Assembly (NCBI GenBank): GCA_036785325.1
Contig: JAXIVH010000016.1
Coordinates: forward strand, 9,744,702 to 9,808,701
DNA: 64,000 bases
Origin: Urophycis tenuis
Taxonomy: Eukaryota; Chordata; Actinopteri; Gadiformes; Phycidae
Direction: 5' to 3'
Positions 20,978-34,383 of the stretch are shown here, piece by piece (position 1 is the stretch's first letter; the number at the start of each line of letters is the position of its first letter). Under the pieces are notes generated by a model. The model searched no databases and was not told where the DNA came from. It saw only the letters and a list, made by a program, of their open reading frames with translations. The translations under genes were made by a program, and so were the position numbers.

Positions 20978-21218
20978 GCATATATACACACACACACACA
21001 CACATATATACACACACATATATATATATATATACTTAAACATAGCTGACCCTTTTTTTCCCCCTTCTCGGGGATTATGCTCCCAGTTTTGATCTCGGAC
21101 GTCTGGTCACTTATAGCATATAATAATATTCTATTACTGTTAAGCCAACTATGAATAATAAAACAGGCCAAAACATGTGTCCTTTATCATAGCTACACGT
21201 GTTACAAAAAAACGCGTG
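20217..21218 (+). repeat. Exon-bearing insert B
   Basis: Same organisation as insert A, with a long alternating purine-pyrimidine tract (about 20,920-21,034). It has a small deletion near 20,300 (GGCTATGTATAAAC in place of GGACATTGTATAAAC). Confidence 0.9.
20403..20906 (+). pseudogene. Exon-like sequence, copy B (class 2, TGA)
   Basis: Class 2 variant: GCG, CAT (His) and CGA changed to TGA (20,823-20,825), which ends the conserved frame before the GSNSLEG part. It also has AAACGG in place of AACCGG (Lys for Asn) in the proline-rich frame. Splice sites are intact. Confidence 0.55.
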
Positions 21219-24200
21219 AATTGAAAAGTTGAAGGTATGTTTTTAGCTGCTGGGTAGACTTCATTCAACCTGACGCAGTTTAGTCTGTCAGCAACTAAAT
21301 TGCTCGCGGATGGGCTCATTTTAAGCGGGGAAATCTAAAGTTCCCAACGGCGTATGGCAAGACTATATTGAGTCATGGGTCGTTGAAATACTAAGCTAAT
21401 TAATTTCTGTTCTTTATTGAAAGATTGATCTTAATTGAAACGTTGAAGGTATGTTTTTAGCTGCTGGGTAGACTTCATTCAACCTGACGCAGTTTAGTCT
21501 GTGATCAACCAGACTGCTCGCGGATGGGCTCATTTTAAGCGGGGAAATCTAAGCTTTCCAACGGCGTATGGCAAGACTATATTGACTCATGGGTCGTTGA
21601 AATACTAAGCTAATTAATTTGTGTTCTGTAAGGAAAGATTGATGTTAATTGAAACGTTGAAGGTATGTTTTTAGCTGCTGTGTAGACTTCAGTCAACCTG
21701 ACGCAGTTTAGTCTTTGAGCAACCAAATTGCTCAGCGATGGGCTCATTATAAGCGGGGAAAACTAAGCTTTCCAACGGCGTATGGCAAGACTATATTCAC
21801 CAAAGGGTCTTTGAAATACTAAGCTAATTAATTTGTGTTCTGTAAGGAAAGATTGATGTTAATTGAAACGTTAAAGGTATGTTTTTAGCTGCTGGGTAGA
21901 CTTCATTCAACCTGACGCAGTTTAGTCTGTGAGCAACCAAATTGCTCGGGAATGGGCTCATTATAAGCGGGGAAATCTAAGCTTTCCAACGGCGTATGGC
22001 AAGACTATATTCACCAAAGGGGCGTTGAAATACTAAGCTAATTAATTTGTGTTCTGTAAGGAAAGATTGATGTTAATTGAAACGTTTAAGGTATGTTTTT
22101 AGCTGCTGGGTAGACTTCAGTCAACCTGACACAGTTTAGTCTGTGATCAACCAGACTGCTCGCGGATGGGCTCATTTCAAGCGGGGAAATCTAAGCTTTC
22201 CAACGGCGTATGGCAAGACTATATTCACTAAAGGGTCGTTGAAATACTAAGCTAATTCTTTTGTGTTCTGTAAGGAAAGATTGATGTTAATTGAAACGTT
22301 GAAGGTATGTCTTTAGCTGCTGTGTAGACTTCAGTCAACCTGACGCAGATTTGTCTGTGAGCAACCAAATTGCTCGGAGATGGGCTCATTTTAAGCGGGG
22401 AAATCTAAGCTTTCCAACGGCGTATGGAAAGACTATATTGACTCATGGCTCGTTGAAATACTAAGCTAATTAATTTGTGTTCTGTAAGGAAAGATTGATG
22501 TTAATTGAAACGTTGAAGGTATGTTTTTAGCTGCTGGGTAGACTTCAGTCAACCTGACGCAGTTTAGTCTGTGAGCAACCAAATTGCTCGGGGATGGGCT
22601 CATTATAAGCGGGGAAATCTAAGCTTTCCAACGGCGTATGGCAAGACTATATTCACCAAAGGGTCGTTGAAATACTAAGCTAATTATTTTGTGTTCTGTA
22701 AGGAAAGATTGATGTTAATTGAAACGTTAAAGGTATGTTTTTAGCTGCTGTGTAGACTTCATTCAACCTGACGCAGTTTAGTCTGTGATCAACCAGACTG
22801 CTCGCGGATGGGCTCATTTTAAGCGGGGAAATCTAAGCTTTCCAACGGCGTATGGCAAGACTATATTGACTCATGGGTCATTGAAATACTAAGCTAATTA
22901 ATTTGTGTTCTGTAAGGAAAGATTGATGTTAATTGAAACGTTGAAGGTATGTTTTTAGCTGCTGGGTAGACTTCAGTCAACCTGACGCAGTTTAGTCTGT
23001 GATCAACCAGACTGCTCGCGGATGGGCTCATTTTAAGCGGGGAAATCTAAGCTTTCCAACGGCGTATGGCAAGACTATATTGACTCATGGGTCGTTGAAA
23101 TACTAAGCTAATTAATTTGTGTTCTGTAAGGAAAGATTGATGTTAATTGAAACGTTGAAGGTATGTTTTTAGCTGCTGGGTAGACTTCAGTCAACCTGAC
23201 GCAGTTTAGTCTGTGATCAACCAGACTGCTCGCGGATGGGCTCATTTTAAGCGGGGAAATCTAAGCTTTCCAACGGCGTATGGCAAGACTATATTGACTC
23301 ATGGGTCGTTGAAATACTAAGCTAATTAATTTGTGTTCTGTAAGGAAAGATTGATGTTAATTGAAACGTTGAAGGTATGTTTTTAGCTGCTGGGTAGACT
23401 TCAGTCAACCTGACGCAGTTTAGTCTGTGAGCAACCAAATTGCTCGGGGATGGGCTCATTATAAGCGGGGAAATCTAAGCTTTCCAACGGCGTATGGCAA
23501 GACTATATTCACCAAAGGGTCGTTGAAATACTAAGCTAATTAATTTGTGTTCTGTAAGGAAAGATTGATGTTAATTGAAACGTTGAAGGTATGTTTTTAG
23601 CTGCTGGGTAGACTTCAGTCAACCTGACGCAGTTTAGTCTGTGATCAACCAGACTGCTCGCGGATGGGCTCATTTTAAGCGGGGAAATCTAAGCTTTCCA
23701 ACGGCGTATGGCAAGACTATATTGACTCATGGGTCATTGAAATACTAAGCTAATTAATTTGTGTTCTGTAAGGAAAGATTGATGTTAATTGAAACGTTGA
23801 AGGTATGTTTTTAGCTGCTGGGTAGACTTCAGTCAACCTGACGCAGTTTAGTCTGTGATCAACCAGACTGCTCGCGGATGGGCTCATTTTAAGCGGGGAA
23901 ATCTAAGCTTTCCAACGGCGTATGGCAAGACTATATTGACTCATGGGTCGTTGAAATACTAAGCTAATTAATTTGTGTTCTGTAAGGAAAGATTGATGTT
24001 AATTGAAACGTTGAAGGTATGTTTTTAGCTGCTGGGTAGACTTCAGTCAACCTGACGCAGTTTAGTCTGTGATCAACCAGACTGCTCGCGGATGGGCTCA
24101 TTTTAAGCGGGGAAATCTAAGCTTTCCAACGGCGTATGGAAAGACTATATTGACTCATGGGTCGTTGAAATACTAAGCTAATTAATTTGTGTTCTGTAAG

Positions 24201-26764
24201 GAAAGATTGATGTTAATTGAAACGTTGAAGGTATGTTTTTAGCTGCTGGGTAGACTTCAGTCAACCTGACACAGTTTAGTCTGTGAGCAACCAAATTGCT
24301 CGGGGATGGGCTCATTATAAGCGGGGAAATCTAAGCTTTCCAATGGCGTATGGCAAGACTATATTGACTCATGGGTCGTTGAAATACTAAGCTAATTAAT
24401 TTGTGATCTGTAAGGAAAGATTGATGTTAATTGAAACGTTGAAGGTATGTTTTTAGCTGCTGGGTAGACTTCAGTCAACCTGAAGCAAATTGTCTCTGAG
24501 CAACCAAATTGCTGGCGGATGGGCTCATTTTAAGCAGGGAAATCTAAGCTTTTCAACGGCGTATGGCAAGACTATATTCACCAAAGGGCCGTTGAAATAC
24601 TAAGCTAATTAATTTGTGTTCTGTAAGGAAAGATTGATGTTAATTGAAACGTTGAAGGTATGTTTTTAGCTGCTGGGTAGACTTCAGTCAACCTGACGCA
24701 GTTTAGTCTGTGATCAACCAGACTGCTCGCGGATGGGCTCATTTTAAGCGGGGAAATCTAAGCTTTCCAACGGCGTATGGCAAGACTATATTGACTCATG
24801 GGTCGTTGAAATACTAAGCTAATTAATTTGTGTTCTGTAAGGAAAGATTGATGTTAATTGAAACGTTGAAGGTATGTTTTTAGCTGCTGGGTAGACTTCA
24901 GTCAACCTGACGCAGTTTAGTCTGTGATCAACCAGACTGCTCGCGGATGGGCTCATTTTAAGCGGGGAAATCTAAGCTTTCCAACGGCGTATGGCAAGAC
25001 TATATTGACTCATGGGTCGTTGAAATACTAAGCTAATTAATTTGTGTTCTGTAAGGAAAGATTGATGTTAATTGAAACGTTGAAGGTATGTTTTTAGCTG
25101 CTGGGTAGACTTCAGTCAACCTGACGCAGTTTAGTCTGTGAGCAACCAAATTGCTCGGGGATGGGCTCATTATAAGCGGGGAAATCTAAGCTTTCCAACG
25201 GCGTATGGCAAGACTATATTCACCAAAGGGTCGTTGAAATACTAAGCTAATTAATTTGTGTTCTGTAAGGAAAGATTGATGTTAATTGAAACGTTGAAGG
25301 TATGTTTTTAGCTGCTGGGTAGACTTCAGTCAACCTGACGCAGTTTAGTCTGTGATCAACCAGACTGCTCGCGGATGGGCTCATTTTAAGCGGGGAAATC
25401 TAAGCTTTCCAACGGCGTATGGCAAGACTATATTGACTCATGGGTCATTGAAATACTAAGCTAATTAATTTGTGTTCTGTAAGGAAAGATTGATGTTAAT
25501 TGAAACGTTGAAGGTATGTTTTTAGCTGCTGGGTAGACTTCAGTCAACCTGACGCAGTTTAGTCTGTGATCAACCAGACTGCTCGCGGATGGGCTCATTT
25601 TAAGCGGGGAAATCTAAGCTTTCCAACGGCGTATGGCAAGACTATATTGACTCATGGGTCGTTGAAATACTAAGCTAATTAATTTGTGTTCTGTAAGGAA
25701 AGATTGATGTTAATTGAAACGTTGAAGGTATGTTTTTAGCTGCTGGGTAGACTTCAGTCAACCTGACGCAGTTTAGTCTGTGATCAACCAGACTGCTCGC
25801 GGATGGGCTCATTTTAAGCGGGGAAATCTAAGCTTTCCAACGGCGTATGGAAAGACTATATTGACTCATGGGTCGTTGAAATACTAAGCTAATTAATTTG
25901 TGTTCTGTAAGGAAAGATTGATGTTAATTGAAACGTTGAAGGTATGTTTTTAGCTGCTGGGTAGACTTCAGTCAACCTGACACAGTTTAGTCTGTGAGCA
26001 ACCAAATTGCTCGGGGATGGGCTCATTATAAGCGGGGAAATCTAAGCTTTCCAACGGCGTATGGCAAGACTATATTCACCAAAGGGTCGTTGAAATACTA
26101 AGCTAATTAATTTGTGTTCTGTAAGGAAAGATTGATGTTAATTGAAACGTTGAAGGTATGTTTTTAGCTGCTGGGTAGACTTCAGTCAACCTGACGCAGT
26201 TTAGTCTGTGATCAACCAGACTGCTCGCGGATGGGCTCATTTTAAGCGGGGAAATCTAAGCTTTCCAACGGCGTATGGCAAGACTATATTGACTCATGGG
26301 TCGTTGAAATACTAAGCTAATTAATTTGTGTTCTGTAAGGAAAGATTGATGTTAAATGAAACGTTGAAGGTATGTTTTTAGCTGCTGGGTAGACTTCAGT
26401 CAACCTGACGCAGTTTAGTCTGTGATCAACCAGACTGCTCGCGGATGGGCTCATTTTAAGCGGGGAAATCTAAGCTTTCCAACGGCGTATGGCAAGACTA
26501 TATTCACTAAAGGGTCGTTGAAATACTAAGCTAATTCATTTGTGTTCTGTAAGGAAAGATTGATGTTAATTGAAACGTTGAAGGTATGTCTTTAGCTGCT
26601 GTGTAGACTTCAGTCAACCTGACGCAGATTTGTCTGTGAGCAACCAAATTGCTCGGAGATTGGCTCATTTTAAACGGGGAAATCTAAGCTTTCCAACGAC
26701 GTATGGCATGACTATATTTGCCCATGGGTCGTCGAAATAATAAGCTGATTCATGTGTGTTCTGT
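21219..26764 (+). repeat. 214-bp satellite block, 26 monomers, XXXY higher-order pattern
   Basis: The block is 5,546 bp, that is 26 x 214 minus 18. From about 22,500, type Y monomers recur every fourth monomer (near 22,580, 23,430, 24,290, 25,140 and 26,000), giving an 856-bp higher-order repeat. The 1,712-bp stretches 22,880-24,590 and 24,590-26,300 look like tandem duplicates. Confidence 0.93.
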
Positions 26765-27465
26765 TGGCTGTGGAAAGAAAATAGCACACAAGTCATACCA
26801 AGTCACCTTTATTTTTCAGTGATAAACATTAATAAATAAACAGTATGGACATTGTATAAACAGTTGTATAAAAAGTGTAAACGGTATGAACAGTGTTCTT
26901 ATAAAAGATATCAATATCAATACTGATCACGTGTGTATTTTATATTTCCAGGTTATTTGTTGATGAGCCAGAGCCTGTGACTCCCACCAACCGGCCCGTT
27001 CAGCCCACTGCGTTGTCGTCCTCCACCCGGCCGAAGCCTCCTGCGCCCACCCGCCTCCAGCCGAGGCCTCCTGCTGCATCAGCCTGTGGCCCGCCCGCCC
27101 CCTGTGTCGGCAGCACCCATACCGCTGGTCCTCCCCGCACAGCCACAGGCCCCCTCCGTCCTGCTTCGTGGGCCATCCTGCAGCTGTCTCTGCAGTCATC
27201 GTGTGTCAAAACCATTCAAACTTGTATATGGTAACATTTCAAAATGACACCAGCATAAATGAGGACCTTGCAATAGGTTGTGTGTTACAGGACCCCCCTG
27301 GCATACAGCTGTATGTCTCTGTGAAGGTGGTTGTGAAGAACTGCATCCGGCTGAACAAGTACAAGTGCCGGCGAGGCAGCAACTCTCTCGAGGGGTTGCA
27401 CGCCCACCTGGTTAACGCCATCCCTTCACAGCGATATGGGATCATGCCGTTCCAAGTAAGTGATT

Positions 27466-27518
<53 letters not shown>

Positions 27519-27770
27519 GCGCGCGCCCGCGCATATATACACACACACACACACACTTATATATACACACACATATATATATATACTTAAACATAGCTGA
27601 CCCTTTTTTTCCCCCTTCTCGGGGATTATGCTCCCAGTTTTGATCTCGGACGTCTGGTCACTTATAGCATATAATAATATTCTATTACTGTTAAGCCAAC
27701 TATGAATAATAAAACAGGCCAAAACATGTGTCCTTTATCATAGCTACACGTGTTACAAAAAAAACGCGTG
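26765..27770 (+). repeat. Exon-bearing insert C
   Basis: Same organisation as the others. The alternating tract (about 27,469-27,586) includes a GCGCGCGCCCGCGC core that is longer than in class 2 copies. Confidence 0.9.
26952..27455 (+). pseudogene. Exon-like sequence, copy C (class 1)
   Basis: Class 1: GCA, CAG (Gln), CGA (Arg, frame open to the splice site). TAT replaces TGT, changing CGIMPFQ to YGIMPFQ, a change shared with copies F, G and I. Confidence 0.55.
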
Positions 27771-29037
27771 AATTAAAAAGTTGAAGGTATGTTTTTAGCT
27801 GCTGGGTAGACTTCAGTCAACCTGACGCAGTTTTGTCTGTGAGCAACCAAATTGCTCGGGGATGGGCTCATTTTAAGCGGGGAAATCTAAGGTTCCCAAC
27901 GGCGTATGGCAAGACTATATTCACCAAAGGGCCTTTGAAATACTAAGCTAATTAATTTGTGTTCTGTAAGGAAAGATTGATGTTAATTGAAACGTTAAAG
28001 GTATGTTTTTAGCTGCTGGGTAGACTTCAGTCAACCTGACGCAGTTTAGTCTGTGATCAACCAGACTGCTCGCGGATGGGCTCATTTTAAGCGGGGAAAT
28101 CTAAGCTTTTCAACGGCGTATGGCAAGACTATATTCACCAATGGCCCGTTGAAATACTAAGCTAATTAATTTGTGTTCTGTAAGGAAAGATTGATGTCAA
28201 TTGAAACGTTAAAAGTATGTTTTTAGCTGCTGGGTAGACTTCATTCAACCTGACGCAGTTTAGTCTGTGATCAACCAGACTGCTCGCGGATGGGCTCATT
28301 TTAAGCGGGGAAATCTAAGCTTTCCAACGGCGTATGGCAAGACTATATTCACCAAAGGGTCGTTGAAATACTAAGCTAATTAATTTGGGTTCTGTAAGGA
28401 AAGATTGATGTTAATTGAAACGTTAAAGGTATGTTTTTAGCTGCTGGGTAGACTTCATTCAACCTGACGCAGTTTAGTCTGTGATCAACCAGACTGCTCG
28501 CGGATGGGCTCATTTTAAGCGGGGAAATCTAAGCTTTCCAACGGCGTATGGCAAGACTATATTGACTCATTGGTCGTTGAAATACTAAGCTAATTAATTT
28601 GTGATCTGTAAGGAAAGATTGATGTTAATTGAAACGTTGAAGGTATGTTTTTAGCTGCTGGGTAGACTTCAGTCAACCTGACGCAGTTTAGTCTGTGATC
28701 AACCAGACTGCTCGAGGATGGGCTCATTTTAAGCGGGGAAATCTAAGCTTTCCAACGGCGTATGGCAAGACTATATTCACTAAAGGGTCGTTGAAATACT
28801 AAGCTAATTAATTTGTGTTCTGTAAGGAAAGATTGATGTTAATTGAAACGTTGAAGGTATGTCTTTAGCTGCTGTGTAGACTTCAGTCAACCTCACGCAG
28901 ATTTGTCTGTGAGCAACCAAATTGCTCGGAGATGGGCTCATTTTAAACAGGGAAATCTAAGCTTTCCAACGACGTATGGCATGACTATATTTGCCCATGG
29001 GTCGTCGAAATAATAAGCTGATTCATGTGTGTTCTGT
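27771..29037 (+). repeat. 214-bp satellite block, 6 monomers
   Basis: 1,267 bp, that is 6 x 214 minus 17. It includes diagnostic variants TCACCAATGGCCCG and CTCGAGGATGG. The latter and CCTCACGCAGATTTG recur at the end of the block before copy J, showing shared ancestry of those flanks. Confidence 0.93.
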
Positions 29038-29738
29038 TGGCTGTGGAAAGAAAATAGCACACAAGTCATACCAAGTCACCTTTATTTTTCAGTGATAAAC
29101 ATTAATAAATAAACAGTATGGACATTGTATAAACAGTTGTATAAAAAGTGTAAACGGTATGAACAGTGTTCTTATAAAAGATATCAATATCAATACTGAT
29201 CACGTGTGTATTTTATATTTCCAGGTTATTTGTTGATGAGCCAGAGCCTGTGACTCCCACCAACCGGCCCGTTCAGCCCACTGCGTTGTCGTCCTCCACC
29301 CGGCCGAAGCCTCCTGCGCCCACCCGCCTCCAGCCGAGGCCTCCTGCTGCGTCAGCCTGTGGCCCGCCCGCCCCCTGTGTCGGCAGCACCCATACCGCTG
29401 GTCCTCCCCGCACAGCCACAGGCCCCCTCCGTCCTGCTTCGTGGGCCATCCTGCAGCTGTCTCTGCAGTCATCGTGTGTCAAAACCATTCAAACTTGTAT
29501 ATGGTAACATTTCAAAATGACACCAGCATAAATGAGGACCTTGCAATAGGTTGTGTGTTACATGACCCCCCTGGCATACAGCTGTATGTCTCTGTGAAGG
29601 TGGTTGTGAAGAACTGCATCCGGCTGAACAAGTACAAGTGCCGGTGAGGCAGCAACTCTCTCGAGGGGTTGCACGCCCACCTGGTTAACGCCATCCCTTC
29701 ACAGCGATGTGGGATCATGCCGTTCCAAGTAAGTGATT

Positions 29739-29788
<50 letters not shown>

Positions 29789-30021
29789 TATATACACACA
29801 CACACACGCATATATACACACACATATATATATATACTTAAACATAGCTGACCCTTTTTTTCCCCCTTCTCGGGGATTATGCTCCCAGTTTTGATCTCGG
29901 ACGTCTGGTCACTTATAGCATATAATAATATTCTATTACTGTTAAGCCAACTATGAATAATAAAACAGGCCAAAACATGTGTCCTTTATCATAGCTACAC
30001 GTATTACAAAAAAAACGCGTG
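29038..30021 (+). repeat. Exon-bearing insert D
   Basis: Same organisation as the others; alternating tract at about 29,741-29,836. Confidence 0.9.
29225..29728 (+). pseudogene. Exon-like sequence, copy D (class 2, TGA)
   Basis: Class 2: GCG, CAT, TGA at 29,645-29,647 and TGT. The conserved frame is cut after KYKCR. Confidence 0.55.
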
Positions 30022-33000
30022 AATTGAAAAGTTGAAGGTATGTTTTTAGCTGCTGGGTAGACTTCAGTCAACCTGACGCAGTTTTGTCTGTGAGCAACCA
30101 AATTGCTCGGGGATGGGCTCATTTTAAGCGGGGAAATCTAAGGTTCCCAACGGCGTATGGCAAGATTATATTGAGTGATGGGTCGTTGAAATACTAAGCT
30201 AATTAATTTCTGTTCTTTATTGAAAGATTGATCTTAATTGAAACGTTGAAGGTATGTTTTTAGCTGCTGGGTAGACTTCAGTCAACCTGACGCAGTTTTG
30301 TCTGTGAGCAACCAGACTGCTCGCGGATGGGCTCATTTTAAGCGGGGAAATCTAAGCTTTCCAACGGCGTATGGCAAGACTATATTGACTCATGGGTCGT
30401 TTAAATACTAAGCTAATTAATTTGTGTTCTGTAAGGAAAGATTGATGTTAATTGAAACGTTGAAGGTATGTTTTTAGCTGCTGTGTAGACTTCAGTCAAC
30501 CTGACGCAGTTTAGTCTTTGAGCAACCAAATTGCTCAGGGATGGGCTCATTATAAGCGGGGAAAACTAAGCTTTCCAACGGCGTATGGCAACACTATATT
30601 CACCAAAGGGTCTTTGAAATACTAAGCTAATTAATTTGTGTTCTGTAAGGAAAGATTGATGTTAATTGAAACGTTAAAGGTATGTTTTTAGCTGCTGGGT
30701 AGACTTCATTCAACCTGACGCAGTTAAGTCTGTGATTAACCAGACTGCTCACGGATGGGCTCATTTTAAGCGGGGAAATCTAAGCTTTCCAATGGCGTAT
30801 GGCAAGACTATATTGACTCATGGGTCGTTGAAATACTAAGCTAATTAATTTGTGATCTGTAAGGAAAGATTGATGTTAATTGAAACGTTGAAGGTATGTT
30901 TTTAGCTGCTGGGTAGACTTCAGTCAACCTGAAGCAAATTGTCTCTGAGCAACCAAATTGCTGGCGGATGGGCTCATTTTAAGCAGGGAAATCTAAGCTT
31001 TTCAACGGCGTATGGCAAGACTATATTCACCAAAGGGCCGTTGAAATACTAAGCTAATTAATTTGTGTTCTGTAAGGAAAGATTGATGTTAATTGAAACG
31101 TTGAAGGTATGTTTTTAGCTGCTGGGTAGACTTCACTCAACCTGACACAGTTTTGTCTGTGAGCAACCAAATTGCTCGGCAATGGGCTCATTATAAGCGG
31201 GGAAATCTAAGCTTTCCAACGGCGTATGGCAAGACTATATTCACCAAAGGGGCGTTGAAATACTAAGCTAATTAATTTGTGTTCTGTAAGGAAAGATTGA
31301 TGTTAATTGAAACGTTTAAGGTATGTTTTTAGCTGCTGGGTAGACTTCAGTCAACCTGACGCAGTTTAGTCTGTGATCAACCAGACTGCTCGCGGATGGG
31401 CTCATTTTAAGCGGGGAAATCTAAGCTTTCCAACGGCGTATGGCAAGACTATATTCACTAAAGGGTCGTTGAAATACTAAGCTAATTCTTTTGTGTTCTG
31501 TAAGGAAAGATTGATGTTAATTGAAACGTTTAAGGTATGTCTTTAGCTGCTGTGTAGACTTCAGTCAACCTGACGCAGATTTGTCTGTGAGCAACCAAAT
31601 TGCTCGGAGATGGGCTCATTTTAAGCGGGGAAATCTAAGCTTTCCAACGGCGTATGGAAAGACTATATTCACCAAAGGGTCGTTGAAATACTAAGCTAAT
31701 TATTTTGTGTTCTGTAAGGAAAGATTGATGTTAATTGAAACGTTAAAGGTATGTTTTTAGCTGCTGTGTAGACTTCATTCAACCTGACGCAGTTTAGTCT
31801 GTGATCAACCAGACTGCTCGCGGATGGGCTCATTTTAAGCGGGGAAATCTAAGCTTTCCAACGGCGTATGGCAAGACTATATTGACTCATGGGTCATTGA
31901 AATACTAAGCTAATTAATTTGTGTTCTGTAAGGAAAGATTGATGTTAATTGAAACGTTGAAGGTATGTTTTTAGCTGCTGGGTAGACTTCAGTCAACCTG
32001 ACGCAGTTTAGTCTGTGATCAACCAGACTGCTCGCGGATGGGCTCATTTTAAGCGGGGAAATCTAAGCTTTCCAACGGCGTATGGCAAGACTATATTGAC
32101 TCATGGGTCGTTGAAATACTAAGCTAATTAATTTGTGTTCTGTAAGGAAAGATTGATGTTAATTGAAACGTTGAAGGTATGTTTTTAGCTGCTGGGTAGA
32201 CTTCAGTCAACCTGACGCAGTTTAGTCTGTGATCAACCAGACTGCTCGCGGATGGGCTCATTTTAAGCGGGGAAATCTAAGCTTTCCAACGGCGTATGGC
32301 AAGACTATATTGACTCATGGGTCGTTGAAATACTAAGCTAATTAATTTGTGTTCTGTAAGGAAAGATTGATGTTAATTGAAACGTTGAAGGTATGTTTTT
32401 AGCTGCTGGGTAGACTTCAGTCAACCTGACGCAGTTTAGTCTGTGATCAACCAGACTGCTCGCGGATGGGCTCATTTTAAGCGGGGAAATCTAAGCTTTC
32501 CAACGGCGTATGGAAAGACTATATTGACTCATGGGTCGTTGAAATACTAAGCTAATTAATTTGTGTTCTGTAAGGAAAGATTGATGTTAATTGAAACGTT
32601 GAAGGTATGTTTTTAGCTGCTGGGTAGACTTCAGTCAACCTGGCGCAGTTTAGTCTGTGAGCAACCAAATTGCTCGGGGATGGGCTCATTATAAGCGGGG
32701 AAATCTAAGCTTTCCAACGGCGTATGGCAAGACTATATTCACCAAAGGGTCGTTGAAATACTAAGCTAATTAATTTGTGTTCTGTAAGGAAAGATTGATG
32801 TTAATTGAAACGTTGAAGGTATGTTTTTAGCTGCTGGGTAGACTTCATTCAACCTGACGCAGTTTAGTCTGTGATCAACCAGACTGCTCGCGGATGGGCT
32901 CATTTTAAGCGGGGAAATCTAAGCTTTCCAACGGCGTATGGCAAGACTATATTGACTCATGGGTCGTTGAAATACTAAGCTAATTAATTTGTGTTCTGTA

Positions 33001-33427
33001 AGGAAAGATTGATGTTAAATGAAACGTTGAAGGTATGTTTTTAGCTGCTGGGTAGACTTCAGTCAACCTGACGCAGTTTAGTCTGTGATCAACCAGACTG
33101 CTCGCGGATGGGCTCATTTTAAGCGGGGAAATCTAAGCTTTCCAACGGCGTATGGCAAGACTATATTCACTAAAGGGTTGTTGAAATACTAAGCTAATTC
33201 ATTTGTGTTCTGTAAGGAAAGATTGATGTTAATTGAAACGTTGAAGGTATGTCTTTAGCTGCTGTGTAGACTTCAGTCAACCTGACGCAGATTTGTCTGT
33301 GAGCAACCAAATTGCTCGGAGATTGGCTCATTTTAAACGGGGAAATCTAAGCTTTCCAACGACGTATGGCATGACTATATTTGCCCATGGGTCGTCGAAA
33401 TAATAAGCTGATTCATGTGTGTTCTGT
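30022..33427 (+). repeat. 214-bp satellite block, 16 monomers
   Basis: 3,406 bp, that is 16 x 214 minus 18. The first five or so monomers carry the marker TTGAGTGATGGGTCG (near 30,174) and the GAAGCAAATTGTCTCTGAG variant. Both recur in the block after copy E, so the D and E units are duplicates. Confidence 0.93.
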
Positions 33428-34128
33428 TGGCTGTGGAAAGAAAATAGCACACAAGTCATACCAAGTCACCTTTATTTTTCAGTGATAAACATTAATAAAT
33501 AAACAGTATGGACATTGTATAAACAGTTGTATAAAAAGTGTAAACGGTATGAACAGTGTTCTTATAAAAGATATCAATATCAATACTGATCACGTGTGTA
33601 TTTTATATTTCCAGGTTATTTGTTGATGAGCCAGAGCCTGTGACTCCCACCAACCGGCCCGTTCAGCCCACTGCGTTGTCGTCCTCCACCCGGCCGAAGC
33701 CTCCTGCGCCCACCCGCCTCCAGCCGAGGCCTCCTGCTGCGACAGCCTGTGGCCCGCCCGCCCCCTGTGTCGGCAGCACCCATACCGCTGGTCCTCCCCG
33801 CACAGCCACAGGCCCCCTCCGTCCTGCTTCGTGGGCCATCCTGCAGCTGTCTCTGCAGTCATCGTGTGTCAAAACCATTCAAACTTGTATATGGTAACAT
33901 TTCAAAATGACACCAGCATAAATGAGGACCTTGCAATAGGTTGTGTGTTACATGACCCCCCTGGCATACAGCTGTATGTCTCTGTGAAGGTGGTTGTGAA
34001 GAACTGCATCCGGCTGAACAAGTACAAGTGCCGGTGAGGCAGCAACACTCTCGAGGGGTTGCACGCCCACCTGGTTAACGCCATCCCTTCACAGCGATGT
34101 GGGATCATGCCGTTCCAAGTAAGTGATT

Positions 34129-34172
<44 letters not shown>

Positions 34173-34383
34173 TATATACACACACATATATATATATACT
34201 TAAACATAGCTGACCCTTTTTTTCCCCCTTCTCGGGGATTATGCTCCCAGTTTTGATCTCGGACGTCTGGTCACTTATAGCATATAATAATATTCTATTA
34301 CTGTTAAGCCAACTATGAATAATAAAACAGGCCAAAACATGTGTCCTTTATCATAGCTACACGTATTACAAAAAAAACGCGTG
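33428..34383 (+). repeat. Exon-bearing insert E (shortest alternating tract)
   Basis: Same organisation as the others, but the alternating purine-pyrimidine tract is only about 70 bp (34,131-34,198); a whole CA/TATA segment is missing. Confidence 0.9.
33615..34118 (+). pseudogene. Exon-like sequence, copy E (class 2, TGA)
   Basis: Class 2 with TGA at 34,035-34,037. Private changes are GCGACA for GCGTCA (Ser to Thr) in the proline-rich frame and AACACT for AACTCT after the stop. Confidence 0.55.
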